Assembly (NCBI GenBank): GCA_963930775.1 | Contig: OZ005695.1 | Location: 8,804,001-8,868,000, forward strand | Length of the DNA: 64,000 nucleotides | Reading direction: 5' to 3' | DNA from: Cliona cf. orientalis | Lineage: Eukaryota > Porifera > Demospongiae > Clionaida > Clionaidae | Part shown: piece by piece, positions 44,790 through 56,888 of the stretch | Layout: each line of letters begins with the position of its first letter | Position numbering within the stretch: position 1 is the first letter of the stretch | Program-made: the position numbers and the translations under genes | The notes under the pieces: generated by a model | Database searches by the model: none | What the model was told of the DNA's origin: nothing | Seen by the model: only the letters and a program-made list of their open reading frames with translations

Positions 44790-45061
44790 TAATTATTATT
44801 CTAGAAGACATCTTTGAACACTGCGCGCATACGTTGCGCATGCGCATAGAGCTATCACGTGTACTATACTAGAATCGATGTATGTGTACATATCAAGAAT
44901 TCCCTGGCTACATATCTCGGTAATCACATTAGCCCACCATAATTACGCTGCTAAACAAGTGTCAAGTGATCGCATACAGATGTAGCCACACCGGGTGCAT
45001 CCTATAGACTGATAGTGCTTGGACATCTTCCAAGCATCAGCGAGCCCGGATCAATTAAGCT

Positions 45062-46495
45062 GAGTTTCGATCAGTCTCAACCCGAGTTGTTCCATCATCG
45101 TCCCGACTAATAAGGCTGACGGACATCGAGGAAAGATTGAAACAGTTTGTACTTGACAATGTCATCCCAGTGAATTCAAGCTATGAAATGGAGTCGGAAT
45201 TTGGCCGTGATAATACATCTGCTCAACCAAGCAACCACAGTCATCCAGAAACTCACTCACACAAACCATCATATTCGATAGCACAGACTCGGAAACCAGT
45301 TCAACATAAGACACTACAAGAGAGAGATTACTCAAATGAACCATTATCACAGCTACAGGAACAAGTGGCACAGAAGAAATTGAAAAAAGGCAGTGGCCAA
45401 GGAGAAGGTCAGCCATCGCGGAGAGAGGCTCAGCGGTTAGTTACAGAGGAAGGTCCACCATCGAGGGAGACTCAGCGGTTAGCTACGGAGCAGCCAGTGA
45501 GAGAGAAGCCTAGCGGGATCAACGTAGATACATGTAGGTCATCACTGAAAGAGGTGCATCATTTCAATGATGGAGGCAGATCACTGAGAGTGGGGAAAGA
45601 AGGTGTTCAGATGTCAGCTATTCAGAGGACTAGTGTGTCCCACATGAGTGCTGGGGCTGCCTATGGAGGGTCACCATCATACAGCACCGGGGTCTCCACT
45701 CCAGCAAGCCAGAACAATCGTAAGCCACTCTACACTAGCTCTGCTGATAAATTATTAGTCACATGCTGTCCTTCACCACGGGCATTATATAGCACTAGCT
45801 CTTCTGCCTCACTTGTTTCATTGTTCAGGTGTTGGCATCTCACTGTTTGCTCCAATACTGCATCCAGAAGTCATTGGCCCCTCCCTACCATCCAGCAGAT
45901 CAATTAGCACAACAGAGAGGTATGTACATGTAGGGATATTATGGCCTCATGAGCATCATTAAATATCCTTATCTCCAATTCATTTATTACATCATCCAGT
46001 GTGCATGAGCGCTCCATGACCAGACAAAAACACTGTAAATTACCCACAACAATCTCATTAGTGTCCCACTCACCATGGCAATCAACATCTCCGGTGAGAA
46101 GGGTAGGGCTGGTGAGAGGGAGGGGGAGAGAGTCGGCAATGGTCCATGGTGAGGGAGGATTGAGAGGTCAGAGTGCACAGCAATCAAGTCATGCGAGGGG
46201 CCGAAATGCACAGCAAGTGAGGGAGGTAGTGAACATGTTAGAGAAGATAAAGCAAGTCCACAGTGTGGAGGATCGAAAAACAATGGCCGAACTCATTGAA
46301 AAGAAGATCCATCTGTTCCAAAGTGAGAGGATGAGGATAGAAGATGCACGTATAAGCAGACTAAGGCAGCAGCTGGCCAGCACTGCTGCGAATCATGAGC
46401 CAGGGAGGGAGGAGGAGACACAGCCACACATAGAGACACTAGACACTCTCTCTGACAGCCAAATCACCGACCAAAAAGACAAAAAATGCTCATAG
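45062..46495 (+). CDS. Uncharacterised protein with C-terminal coiled coil (5' end not resolved)
   Basis: Exons 45062-45719, 45829-45919 and 46000-46495 join at consensus GT/AG sites with matching phases. The N-terminal part (SRLIRLTDIEERLKQFVLDN) is short and helical. A long polar, low-complexity middle follows, rich in Ser, Gln, Glu and Arg, with a duplicated PSRREAQRLVTEE / PSRETQRLATEQ motif. The C-terminus has a coiled coil (VREVVNMLEKIKQVHSVEDR through MRIEDARISRLRQQLAS). No ATG precedes the open frame at 45062; the real start must be in an upstream exon, possibly near 44880-44930, which I could not prove. Not recognised as a known family. Confidence 0.6.
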
Positions 46496-46790
46496 TCAAG
46501 ACACTTATTCATTATGACTTGGACTACTCTTAGAGCTGTATCTATAGTACCGTTGTATCCTAGGTATAAGCCCCCATGGGCTCTTAAACATACATAATAT
46601 TATAACTTGTGATTTTGGCCTGCACGGGCACTTAAAATAACACTGTGGTGCATGGTGCTTACCAGGGACACTACGGTACGTATACTATGTGGATGCTCCC
46701 TAAGAGATTATCATGGTGCACGTACTGTACTGATTAAAGGAAGAATCTTAGTTCAGGGGAAAGGCTATCTACATACTGAGCAGAGTGACT

Positions 46791-47242
46791 AGGCCTGGGC
46801 CAAATATTCTTTTAAATTTGCCCATTATTCAAATAATTATTCTTCACTTATCTACCCCATTATTCAAGGGAAAGTTACCCATTATTCTTATAATTAAAAA
46901 AGCTGACAAAAGGCAAACGAAACATGAATATGACCAGAATGTACATGTACATTTTGGCCAACAAGTGCTGGATCATATGAAAATTTTCTCTTTATTGTAA
47001 ATTCTGAGGCTATTAAAAGGAAGTTTTAGCACTCCCAAAAATGATCGACTAGTTATCTGAGCTCAATTGCTTCCTCCATTTGGTCATAGACTCATATTAT
47101 ATGCATGTCACATGACACAAAGTTTTCTATTTTAAGCACACATTGTGTATGCACACTACTTCCTTGAGCAGTTGATTATTCAACTTCTTCAAGAAGCTGC
47201 CTATTATTCAAAAAATTATTCACAAATATTTGGCCCAGGCCT
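46791..47242. mobile_element. MITE with AGGCCTGGGCCAAATATT ends
   Basis: The left end AGGCCTGGGCCAAATATTC and the right end AATATTTGGCCCAGGCCT are reverse complements. Just inside, repeated ATTATTC / GAATAAT words also pair. The interior has no credible ORF. Confidence 0.88.
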
Positions 47243-47492
47243 AAGAGTGACCCAAAGAGTGATTGCTCTATAATCATTAATTATTTTGCATACATTTTGA
47301 CCAAGTTTCCATACCAACTACCAACGTGTTTGCTTACTCATCAGAGGCCGATATTTGGGTCGAAGTGCAGGAATCGAGAAATGCATGGTGCCAGTATGTT
47401 AGTTGGTGGCATGAACTCAAAAGGAAAAAATGCTTGTATCTTTAATTTCTCATGTCATGTAAAATTTAATGACAGCCCTTATATAATTATTG

Positions 47493-48102
47493 TACCGTAA
47501 ATGTTCTAATATAGGCGCCACCCTAATTTAGGCGCCCTTTGGGACCTGCGCAATTTTTTCGGTTCTAATTTAAGGCGCCTTTCCGGACATCAATTATTTT
47601 TAGGCGGCGCCTATTTAATTGGAACGTATTGCCACGCGCCGCGAATATGCCATGGCAATACCTCGGTACCGTACCGTACCGTCGATTGATCTATCGAGCT
47701 AGCAGTTTAGATGTCAAACTAAGCTGTCTCCTACATTTATATAGGCACTTACCGACTACTTTGATGTCTTTCTGGAGTTAGAGACAATCGTTCTGATGGC
47801 TACGGTACCGACAACTCGAGAATGATTCAGCGATCAGAGTGAAATTTCCAAAAAGAACTGAAACTAGAACCATATTTTTGTTGTTCTCACCACTATGATA
47901 TTCACTGCCACTAAATAGGACCGATTAGTGATAGCGCTTGTGCTCTGGCAAAACTTCCAGAACCGTTCTAATTGCAGCTCTTAGGCGCCTCCCTAATTTA
48001 GGCGCCCTTTGACCTGCTCTTGAATTTTTCGGTTCTAATTGGAGGCGCCTGCACGATCTGTAATTATTTTTTGGGGGCGCCTATATTAGAAAGTATACGG
48101 TA
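47493..48102. mobile_element. MITE with TACCGTA ends and repeated GGCGCC blocks
   Basis: The left end TACCGTAAATGTTCTAATAT followed by AGGCGCC is mirrored at the right (GGCGCCTATATTAGAAAGTA, TACGGTA). Two direct blocks of about 110 bp (47510-47620 and 47970-48085) share CTAATTTAGGCGCCCTTTG and TTTTTCGGTTCTAATT, so the element is internally duplicated. Confidence 0.85.
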
Positions 48103-48136
48103 ATCATCTTGACTTAAAATTTTTATAAAAAATGTC

Positions 48137-51067
48137 TTAGTTCTTTATTGTTAACTCCTGTCCTCCATTCCTTTGTAAAGATTCCAAAAATTTTGCCTCC
48201 TCCTCCAAATCTTCATAATCCTGTCAAAAAAAAAAGAAAAAAATACTTAGCATTTTGGTTCATCTGGGGATCGAACCCAGGACCTTCTGCGTGTAAAGCA
48301 GACGTGATAACCACTACACTAATGAACCAACACACTCACAGTGGTGCCAACTTTTGTACACAACTACAACATGGAGCTCATAATGATTAGTAAACCCCAA
48401 CTGTATTAATTTTGGTCAGAAAATGCATGATATTGTACATGTACTGTGTAAACGAAAGCTCAGCCTGTTTCAACCACAAATATTATGCAGGTGGCTAACA
48501 GTTCACACTAGTACCGGTACCACTACATGGTGGCTAGCTTCATAATAATACTTATCACGGAACCTTCCTTGTAAGCTCTAGGCCTAGAATCATGTAGATG
48601 CTTGGCACAGTGCCGAGTTCTACACGTAGAATTAAGTAGGTCACCATTAGGAGCTCTGTAAGATCAGCCCTAAATCGTATCAGATGAAAAAAGATCACTC
48701 ACCTGTTCTACCAATAGAGCCAGTTGTCTCAAATTCCTGATGTATTCAATCTGCTTCAGGTCTGATTGGGCAGACTGATGTCCCGGCCCCAGCATACTCA
48801 TCACCAGCGGCAACTGCTGGGAATGGGCGGGGCTTGAGGCGGGGCTGTACCGCCTACTACTGGCAGTACTAGAGTAGTTTAAACGATGTGATGCGTGCAA
48901 CTTTGCACCTAGCCCCCCTCCACGATGTTGTTGACGACGTCCATGATTAGCAATCTGAACAGGGGCAGAGGACGATAGGAGGGGATGTGTGTCCAGTGAT
49001 GTAAGGCTAGCATGATGATGCTGAGAGATTGGGGGCAGAGTGGTGGAGGTGGTAGTATCATGAGTGCAGTTACTGTTGGCAGTGGGAGGAGGAGGAGGAA
49101 GGGCCACGGAGTCAAAATTGGGAGGAAGAACTGGAGAGGTACATGAGCTCTGACCAGCATCAATAGTGTCGTCGTTCGTCTCAAGGGGTAAGTCTCTGGC
49201 TGTCGTGAGTTGGTGCTCTTGAAGATCTCTCCTCTGTCTGGCTAACGAGAGCTGTTCCTGCAACACAAATGAGGCAAAATTACTGTAAATCACGAATATT
49301 TCGTGTCTAAAATATTTCATGTGATAATTTTTCGCGTTAAATAATTTTTGGACAAACGACCCTGTACCGCATTGTCATTAATATTGCGCATGTATTTCGT
49401 GTATTTAATTTTCGCACAAGCCATGCAGTCCGAAAATATTTTAACATCGAAATATTCACGATTTATGGTAATCAGTGAATGACAGTGACACTTACACATA
49501 CAATGTACACGTATGCATACATTGTACTGTATTCGGGGGGGGGGGGGGGGGGCACAATGTAGCTTATAAAATACTAAGAATGGCTTGGGGATTTATTAGT
49601 TGGAATTATAGGGACTGACTTACAAGTGCAGCTTTTTTCTCTTCCTCCTTCAGCTCTGACATTCGATGTTCAACAGACTTGGAGCGGCTTTCCCAGTGGT
49701 CCCTCAAGCACTGTGCCTCGTGAAGGGACTGCTCCCCTTTCTCCTTCATAGCCAGAGCAGACTATAACAGCAATAAAGCAATTGAGTGAATCCCTGCAAT
49801 TTTCTAATATCAATAAATTTTCACCTGATGAAGATTTTCAGCTTCTTGTGATCGTTCTTCCACCTCCTTTGCTAATTTTTCCAGTCTTTCTCTCTCCTTT
49901 GCAATGGCCTCACTCTCGGCCCTCACCCTGATCTGGTCTTGCCTGAGCTGGGACATCTCACTACCGATACGATCACGCTCCTTTTCCATGTGACTACGAG
50001 AAGCCTCCAGCTCAGCTTCAATCTAAGGCAATAAAAATTGCTTTAATAACACACAATCATGTACATGTACATAATTATACTGAATACTGGGCCTGATATA
50101 GAACTACTACTATACAGCAAAAGTAGAGCTGTATTGCCTCATGTGAGATCTTCCAAAATGAAAATCTACATGATAAAAAATTTCTAACCTGCAAACTTTT
50201 TTGTGAGTCTGTTTCCTCTCTCTCCTTCGCCCTCTTCTTGATGACTTCCAGCTGTGCTCTCTCTGTGGCCAGTCTCCTTCTCTCCTCATAACACTTACCC
50301 AGCACCTCTCTCTGCTCCAAAAGAAACTTCTCTCTAGCTTGCTGAAGCTGTTCTCGATCTTCCTCCATTTTTCTCAAGAAGGAGGCCCTTTCTTCCTCAA
50401 AGGCTGTCTGTTGTGTTTTAAGTCGCGAGGTGTCTTGTTGGAGCTGCCATTTCTCCTGGTCGATGCTCTTGCTTTGCTGTGCGGTGTGCGACTCTAGCTT
50501 GGCGATCAGCAGGTGCAGTCGCTCCCTTTCAGCACTGTTTTCAGCTTGCTGCCTCACCAGCCTCTCTTCTAGAGCTAAAGAAACACACAGGAAAACATCA
50601 AAAAATGAAGATTAAATGATCAACACTGAATATTCGAGCATTATGACAATAAAAGTTTTGGACTTGATTCATGAAAAACCAGCTAACATCATTATACTAG
50701 CTTACTTTTGAGTTGTTCTTGGTGTATCCTAGTCCTCTGCGCCTGTTCCTCCACCCTCATGGAGTGGGCCTGCTCCAGCTTGGCCTGAAGCTGACTCACC
50801 TCTCTAGTAGAGCTCTCCACCTGGTGGGTCAACTCGGACAACATCCTGTGTATAGGGATATATCATGAGAAGTCACATGATCATCATGTGACCCGAGTAC
50901 ATTACCTTGTATGTGAGTGAGCTGCCTTGAGTGCATCCATCTCCTGCCTGTGCATGCTGAGGAGGTGGTGCTTGTCCTGCTCATGCTCACGTTTCAAGTC
51001 ATCAATCGATGTCCTAAAATTTATGGGGAATGGATTTATGCCAAGTTCTCTCTTCTCTTCTCTCTCT

Positions 51068-51098
<31 letters not shown>

Positions 51099-54000
51099 CC
51101 TCTCTCCTTACCAATGGATATCTTGCAGCCTGCTGATCTCATTAGTCTTGTTCACTTCCAGAGCATCAATCTTCTTCTTCAGTGCCAATACGGCATCCAT
51201 TTTCTCTCTCTCCACTTGCTGTAGCTTCTCCTGGTGCCTCAGTGCCTCAGACTCTGCCTCCTCTCGCCACCTGCATGCAGTGTAGATAAAAAAGATCGTC
51301 ATGTGCACATGAAATTTTATATTTAAATGTACATGTATACATGCTACATGTTAAAAAGCCACAAGTGTGCGAATAATTTTGATCTTGCTGACCTGGTCTC
51401 TCTTCTCTGAAATGATTCTTCCATCGCCTTAACTCTTGAGCTGGGATCCGGGAGCAAACAACAATAAAGTACATACAGTATACATGATATACATGTAATA
51501 TAATTTTGCTAACTTACTCATGTGACTTCTGCAAGGCGTCTACCTCCTCATTGTGACGAGAGTTAGCCGACTCCAATGAATACTGCAACTGGGTCCTCTC
51601 CAATTCCACACGATGAAGCTACATGTATAATAAGATTTTCATAACTTCTTTATGATTTACAAATTAATATTCTTACGTACCTTCATTTTAGTGTCTTCCA
51701 GTTGAGTTGAGAGCTCCACTTGAGTCTTCTGCAGACTGCTCTCCAGTTCATTCATCTTCTCACTCTGCTCCCTAGCCTCCGCTTCAAGCTTCTTTCTCTC
51801 ACTTTCCACACACTGCAGCTGCTGTTCAACCTCGTCCACTTTTTTCTATTAAGTAAAGCACCAAAAGCATCACAGCACTCTTACTCACTAAAACTCGTTA
51901 TTTTCTCACGTAGAATTTATACATAGTCGTTGCTAAGCTGACCTGAGTTTCAGAATGTTTGGATTTTGCTTCCTCTAGCTGTCTCTCCAACTCCTTGACA
52001 AGCTCCTGTGATCTCTGTAGTTCACCTCTGAGCTTCTCATCTTCGACAGAGCTTAGTTTTGAAGAACCGGTTGTTTTTACTCCACCCCCCAACTGGGCCT
52101 GAAGACTCTCCTTGAACTGTTCGTGCATTTGCTTCTGTTGCTGGAGAAGAATCTCTTGAAACGAGGCAAGCTGGGAGCTTTGGTCGACAATGGGGTCATG
52201 TGATGAAGTCATGTGATCTCCCGTAGTTGGTCCCTTTAATGGCTCATGTGATGCTGTAGTTACATGATCTGCAGACTTTGGTCCATTCGGTGGATCATGT
52301 GATGTCATGTGATCTCCGGCTGACCTCTTTTCAGATAAATGTCTACTGGGTGAACCTGGAGCGTTGGCACTGCCAAGGGACTGACTTCTCGCTTGTCTTC
52401 CCTTCTGCCAGGGAAACACTGGACGTTCCATCTTCCCCCCTTCGGACTTGAAACTATTGGTCACACCTTCCTGCATCAGTGGCCCATCATCACTGCTTAG
52501 TCCAATATCAGTTGTCTGAGGTGTTTCTTCAAAGAGAGAGTGAGTTGTAGATGGCGGTGGCTTGGTGTGAGAAGTTCTCCTCCCCTTGCCTTGAACTGGG
52601 GCCTCACCTTCCCCCACCTTAGCTCCATCATCAATATCTTGCCCCAATTTGTCCTCGACTTTAGTGTCTGTCTCCACTAGCTCATCGTCCTTACTTTTAC
52701 CGGAAATGGCCGAGCTCCTCTTTGGTAAAGGAGGCTTTTTGGCACCCTCGCTGCTCCGTTTGGAAACATTTGATGTTTCTTCTTTATCAAAAGAGGCAGA
52801 TGTTCTTTGGTTGCCATGAGAACCAGATATGGGGTTCGCAACTCCTCCACCCTCGCTGGTGGTAGCAGTAGTAGTAGCTGGTGAGGACAAAGGTCGATCA
52901 CTGGTTTCAACCGTATCAGAGAAGCGTACCGATTTCTTGACTACTGGTGAAGGAGCAGATCCAGGTCTTGCAGTTAGGGCATCTTGTGGCAAGGTAGGTT
53001 TGGAGAGGCCTCTTCTCCCCTGAGGTACCTTGAGACGAGGCTTTTTAGCTTGGCTAGAGGTCAAAGGTGAACTGCCATTGGCAGCTGAAGGTGTGTAGCC
53101 TCCAAATTGGAAGCCATCTTCTTCATCATTGTCGTCCATCGTACCATCATCCTCTCTAAGCTTCTTGGCTTTTGTGGATGGCATCTTGTTGTCTTCTTTA
53201 GCCTCTAAATTAGAGGAAGCTGTGCTCTTTTTGCCAAGAATGTCATCGAGTGTAGAGCCTCGTCTCTCGGGTGTCCCTTTTCCTGGCTGTTTAGCCCCAC
53301 TAGTGACATCACTGTCGTCCAATCCCATTCCAGATAGCAGATCATCCCCGTCATCATCATCATCAAATTCAACCTGAGCACTCTTTAGTGACCCAGCTGG
53401 TGTACTCTGCTTTAATGAAGAATCCAATGTCAATATATCAGCTCCAGAAGAACTCTTTTTGCTCTCGACTGTTGTACCTGAAACGGAAGAAGTTGCAGAT
53501 TCTGCTAAACCTTTCTTGCCACGACTGGTACTTGGTCGTTCAAATTCATCATTTTTTTCACTGATAGTATTCTTATCTATAGAAGTGATCGGTTTGCCGT
53601 TGCCCTGGGTAACAGGATCTTCACTATTACCCAGAGTAGTAGGAGTAGGAGTGGGAGGGGTGGAGGTGGTTGAAGCTTCAGGTTTTGATTTTAATGTCAG
53701 CTGGATTTTTGGCTTTTCCCTCGTCTTGGGAACCAGATCCTCATCCTCGCTGTCTGAGAGAAGGTCAAGAAGGTCATCAAAATCCTCTGAAATAGAGAAG
53801 AAATTCCAAATTTAACAATGACAATTTTTTATAAAAACTTAACTCACTGAGTGTCTTGATTGGTTTGGATTTCTGTGAAGCCTTGAGAATAGATGTAGCT
53901 TCAGACGTCTTTTCAGGATTCTTCAAGGTAGATACCATCTTGTCTTCTTTGCCACTATCAGCTACTCTCAGCTTTGGTTCAGCAGTCACAGCTTCTCTCT

Positions 54001-54727
54001 GCTTTGTGCTACCTTCAGGGCCTGGCTTGGAGGAGGAAAGGTTGCTCTTTTTAGAAGAAGATCGACGCCTTTTGTGGCTCTGACTTTGACTGAAGGAGCC
54101 AAATAAGTTGGCGTCCATGTCATCTAGGTCGAGAGAGTCGGCTAGCTTCTTACTATCAGCAGCTGTTAGTGGCTCATCCTATGATGGAGAGGGAGAGTAG
54201 GGGGAGGGGAGAGAGGGAGGGAGGGAGGAGAAAGTACATATAACACATTTTCTATGTACCAGATACATGTACATGTATTCAATATGCATACCTCTTCCTG
54301 ATAGTCAAAATCTTCATTTGCCAGTGCAGCCATCTGACTATAAAATTCATCACCGCCTGACCTCAGTGGCCTATAAAATTTATCACACAATCACAGTCAG
54401 CCAATTCCATACAAATATTATATAATGCACTATTATTATTCAATAAAAGTTCACATACTTTGGTGTAGAATCCTTTCCTCTTGTCTTAGCCTTCTGCCTT
54501 CCTCCGCCTCTCTTCTCACTGTTGTCCTCGAGCAGAGACTCCAGAGCATTGTCCAAGTCATGAAACCCTCCACCAGTCGAAGAGTGATTCAAACTGGCAC
54601 CACTCAACCCTCGACCAGAGCCAAACTCAGGTAGTTGACCCAGCTGAATATGAACGAGAGAGAGATACTACTATCCACATAAACTCTAAAAAGCGCACAC
54701 CGTAAACAAACAACATACCGAGCTCAT
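48137..54727 (-). CDS. FBF1-like coiled-coil protein (Fas-binding factor 1, transition-fibre family)
   Basis: Exon 1 (54719-54727) codes MSS. Exon 2 gives LGQLPEFGSGRGLSGASLNH. Acidic disordered exons follow with LADSLDLDDMDANLFGSFSQ and DDLLSGMGLDDSDVTSG / STLDDILGKK. A long coiled coil covers the second half (LQAQLGGG through many Glu/Gln/Arg heptads). The exon ending at 48703 (NLRQLALLVEQ) joins the last exon (48137-48220), DYEDLEEEAKFLESLQRN and then GGQELTIKN-stop. If the donor at 48702 is not used, the frame instead stops at 48670. An acidic N-terminus with DDILG-type motifs plus a C-terminal coiled coil fits FBF1, which sits at distal appendages. No profile was run, so other centrosomal coiled-coil families remain possible. 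Confidence 0.6.
48256..48328 (-). tRNA. tRNA-Val (anticodon UAC)
   Basis: A 73-nt cloverleaf without intron. Acceptor stem GGTTCAT/ATGAACC has discriminator A. A box TAGTGTAGTGGTTATCACG is followed by anticodon stem TCTGC/GCAGA with loop TTTACAC (U33 and anticodon TAC). The T arm CCTGG GTTCGAT CCCAGG holds a clean B box. A T-rich run lies shortly downstream on the minus strand (48229-48242 reads as T after complementing), which suits Pol III termination. It lies in the last intron of the FBF1-like gene, same strand. Confidence 0.95.
49280..49471. mobile_element. MITE in FBF1-like intron
   Basis: TTACTGTAAATCACGAATATTTCG at the left pairs with CGAAATATTCACGATTTATGGTAA at the right. Inner GCGTTAAAT and ATTTAATTTTCGC words also pair. 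It is about 190 bp long, with no gene. A G tract of about 18 nt follows at 49536-49553. Confidence 0.85.
51062..51110. repeat. TC/CT microsatellite in FBF1-like intron
   Basis: Nearly pure (TC)n with a few interruptions at about 51052-51110. Overlapping Ser/Leu ORFs come from the repeat. Confidence 0.9.
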
Positions 54728-55018
54728 CTTTTCTTGGTACCCGATATTAGAGCAATGTTGTGATTAAAGTAATCCTTATTGAATTCTCACGTATTAAAGG
54801 TTTCCAGACGCTATGAGCTGTAACGCGTCGTATCTATTGATTGCCCCCCGCGCTCTAATATCTATGCCTCCATGATCACCGAAATCTTTTTTTTGAAATT
54901 CGCTCTGAGCCACGCCCACAGTATTAATGAAATACATTGCGCTCACTTGCGTCATTAAATTCGCGATTGGGTACACAGTTCATGACGACATAGCTGCATA
55001 GCCAATAAACAGGTCAAA
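54728..55018. promoter_or_regulatory. Divergent region between the FBF1-like gene and the 55019 gene
   Basis: A 291-bp gap between opposing start codons (54727 minus, 55019 plus). No known motif stands out. A shared promoter is suggested only by position. Confidence 0.35.
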
Positions 55019-56190
55019 ATGGACAACATCGGGATCGACTTGATGCACGAGGAGTACCAGGAGAAGCAAAAAGAAGCTGCAGATGAAATAGAAGCACTTC
55101 ATCACCACCACGAAACAGTCGAGATAGCTCGCGAGCCTAGCCCACCCCCTTCCTCCAGTAGCAGCAGCACAGACAGTGACTTCTCCAGATCTGCCATTCA
55201 TACTGAAGAAACAGTACCCGTCTCAAACGAAACAGAAGATGTGATATCACGTGATCCAGCAGCTGCAGGGCTCGGCCAGTTAGGAGGAAAGGAATCTGTC
55301 GATTCCTCATCTTCGAGTGATTTCAACAGAGGTAGTTCTGGATCATCAAGCGGAGGGATAAGCTCTCTATATCAGCCGGGATTTACTGCCCCTACAATAA
55401 ACTACGAAAAGGAGGGGGTGGACCAGAAGCTTGTTGCCGTCATAGGCCGCGAGTTCGACCAGCCCATAGACATTGCTAGAAATCTGCAAGATGTCTTGGC
55501 TGAATTTGAAAATTCTGACTTGGCGAAATTCGTACCCTTTATGGTGAAGAGAAAGACTCTGTTGAGGGGCAGCTTCAGTACGAAGGATTTGGGCAACCAT
55601 GATCTCATCTGCCTATGCTACAACGCCTCTGAGGCTCGTATACTGCTGACGGGGCAAGATGGCTTCTACACCACACTGCTGAAACAGATAGAAGCTTTAC
55701 TGGGTAAGCAATGCACTTGGTCTAGTTCAACGATTATGATAAATCTGACATAATTTTGATAATCTGATATTCATGAAGAAAAGTGCCAATTTTTGGAGGG
55801 AACATCACATAGCATAGTAGCTGTATAACACCCTTGGATACAAGACTTAGTATAAAATATTGTGTACTTTTTTTCATTGTAGGTCCCAACAAGGTGGCTT
55901 TTCTGATCAGCAACTACACTGCTCCACTGAATGCTCGTCTAGAAAATGAAGACCAGCCAGAGAGCAATGAAGACTCTCTAACGAACAACCCCCGGCCGCG
56001 ACTGATATCCAGCCCCCTCAAGGTCCGGCTGTCCCACCAAGAGCCTCTGAGGATCTACCTTGACAGAGAACAGGTTCTTTCATGGAGTGATGAACCAGAG
56101 AGACACCACGTGGAGAGACTGTTACAACTGGCTAATGCCGAAACAAACCCTCAAAGCTTTTTCGCTGCTAATGCTTGTAACCTACTATAA
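55019..56190 (+). CDS. Uncharacterised protein, Ser-rich N-terminus and conserved-looking C-terminal domain
   Basis: Two exons, 55019-55703 and 55883-56190, join in phase 1 to give 330 residues. The start MDNIGIDLMHEEYQEKQKEA is helical. Then come a His run and long Ser-rich acidic stretches to about residue 125. The C-terminal half looks folded: LVAVIGREFDQPIDIARNLQ, KFVPFMVKRKTLLRGSFSTK, HDLICLCYNASEARILLTGQ, GFYTTLLKQIEALLG across the splice to PNKVAFLISN, and LRIYLDREQVLSWSDEPERH. I do not recognise the family. The alternating strand and helix pattern is reminiscent of an alpha/beta fold. Confidence 0.75.
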
Positions 56191-56480
56191 AAAATTGAAT
56201 ACCATTGGGTCTGTGTATTATGCTGTATGCACAAAATTGATCATCACCCCAAAATTGATGTACCTACATAATATATAACAATTGTACCATTTTATTCACG
56301 TTATTCGTTGTGGCCATTCGATCATTACGTTATTAGTACAATGAACTGAGTGCAACAACATTATAACATAACCATTACAAAGCAAAAAGATATTATATAC
56401 ACAAAATACATCCATTAATACACAATGTACCTATTACACATGCAGAGAGAAAGCGAAATTAAATAACCTTTCGTTTGGTG

Positions 56481-56816
56481 CTACAGTATCGAGCACTCGC
56501 TCTTGGTGTACTTTCTCTTGATAAACCTATCAGCTACCGTGAGCAGGTCCCTAGCCAGGTCCACCATTACCTTGGTGGCCTTGTCGAATCCTTTGTCTCC
56601 TACCTCCCACACTCTCAGTCCGCCTCTCCTGCCCTCGTGGAAATTCGTGACGAAATAGATGTTCTGTCTGGGTAAGTTGAGGTCTTCAAAGGCTTGTAGG
56701 ACTTTGTCTCTCTTATGCTGCACTTGTACCTCGAAGTTTTCACCTTGACGGACAGCTTCTTGATGGATGAGGTCCAGGCACGTGACAACTATCACTGGTT
56801 CATAGCCTAGAGAGGG

Positions 56817-56888
<72 letters not shown>

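Larger units (their letters stand above)
46496..48136. other. Intergenic region with two inverted-repeat elements
   Basis: The region between the coiled-coil gene and the FBF1-like 3' end has no supported coding sequence. It is largely the two elements listed separately (46791-47242 and 47493-48102), plus AT-rich DNA. Confidence 0.6.

Noticed and set aside
48137..54727. Two separate genes for the acidic N-terminal part and the coiled-coil part
   Set aside because: Exons on one strand follow one another with short introns and no start or stop signals between; a single FBF1-like gene is simpler.
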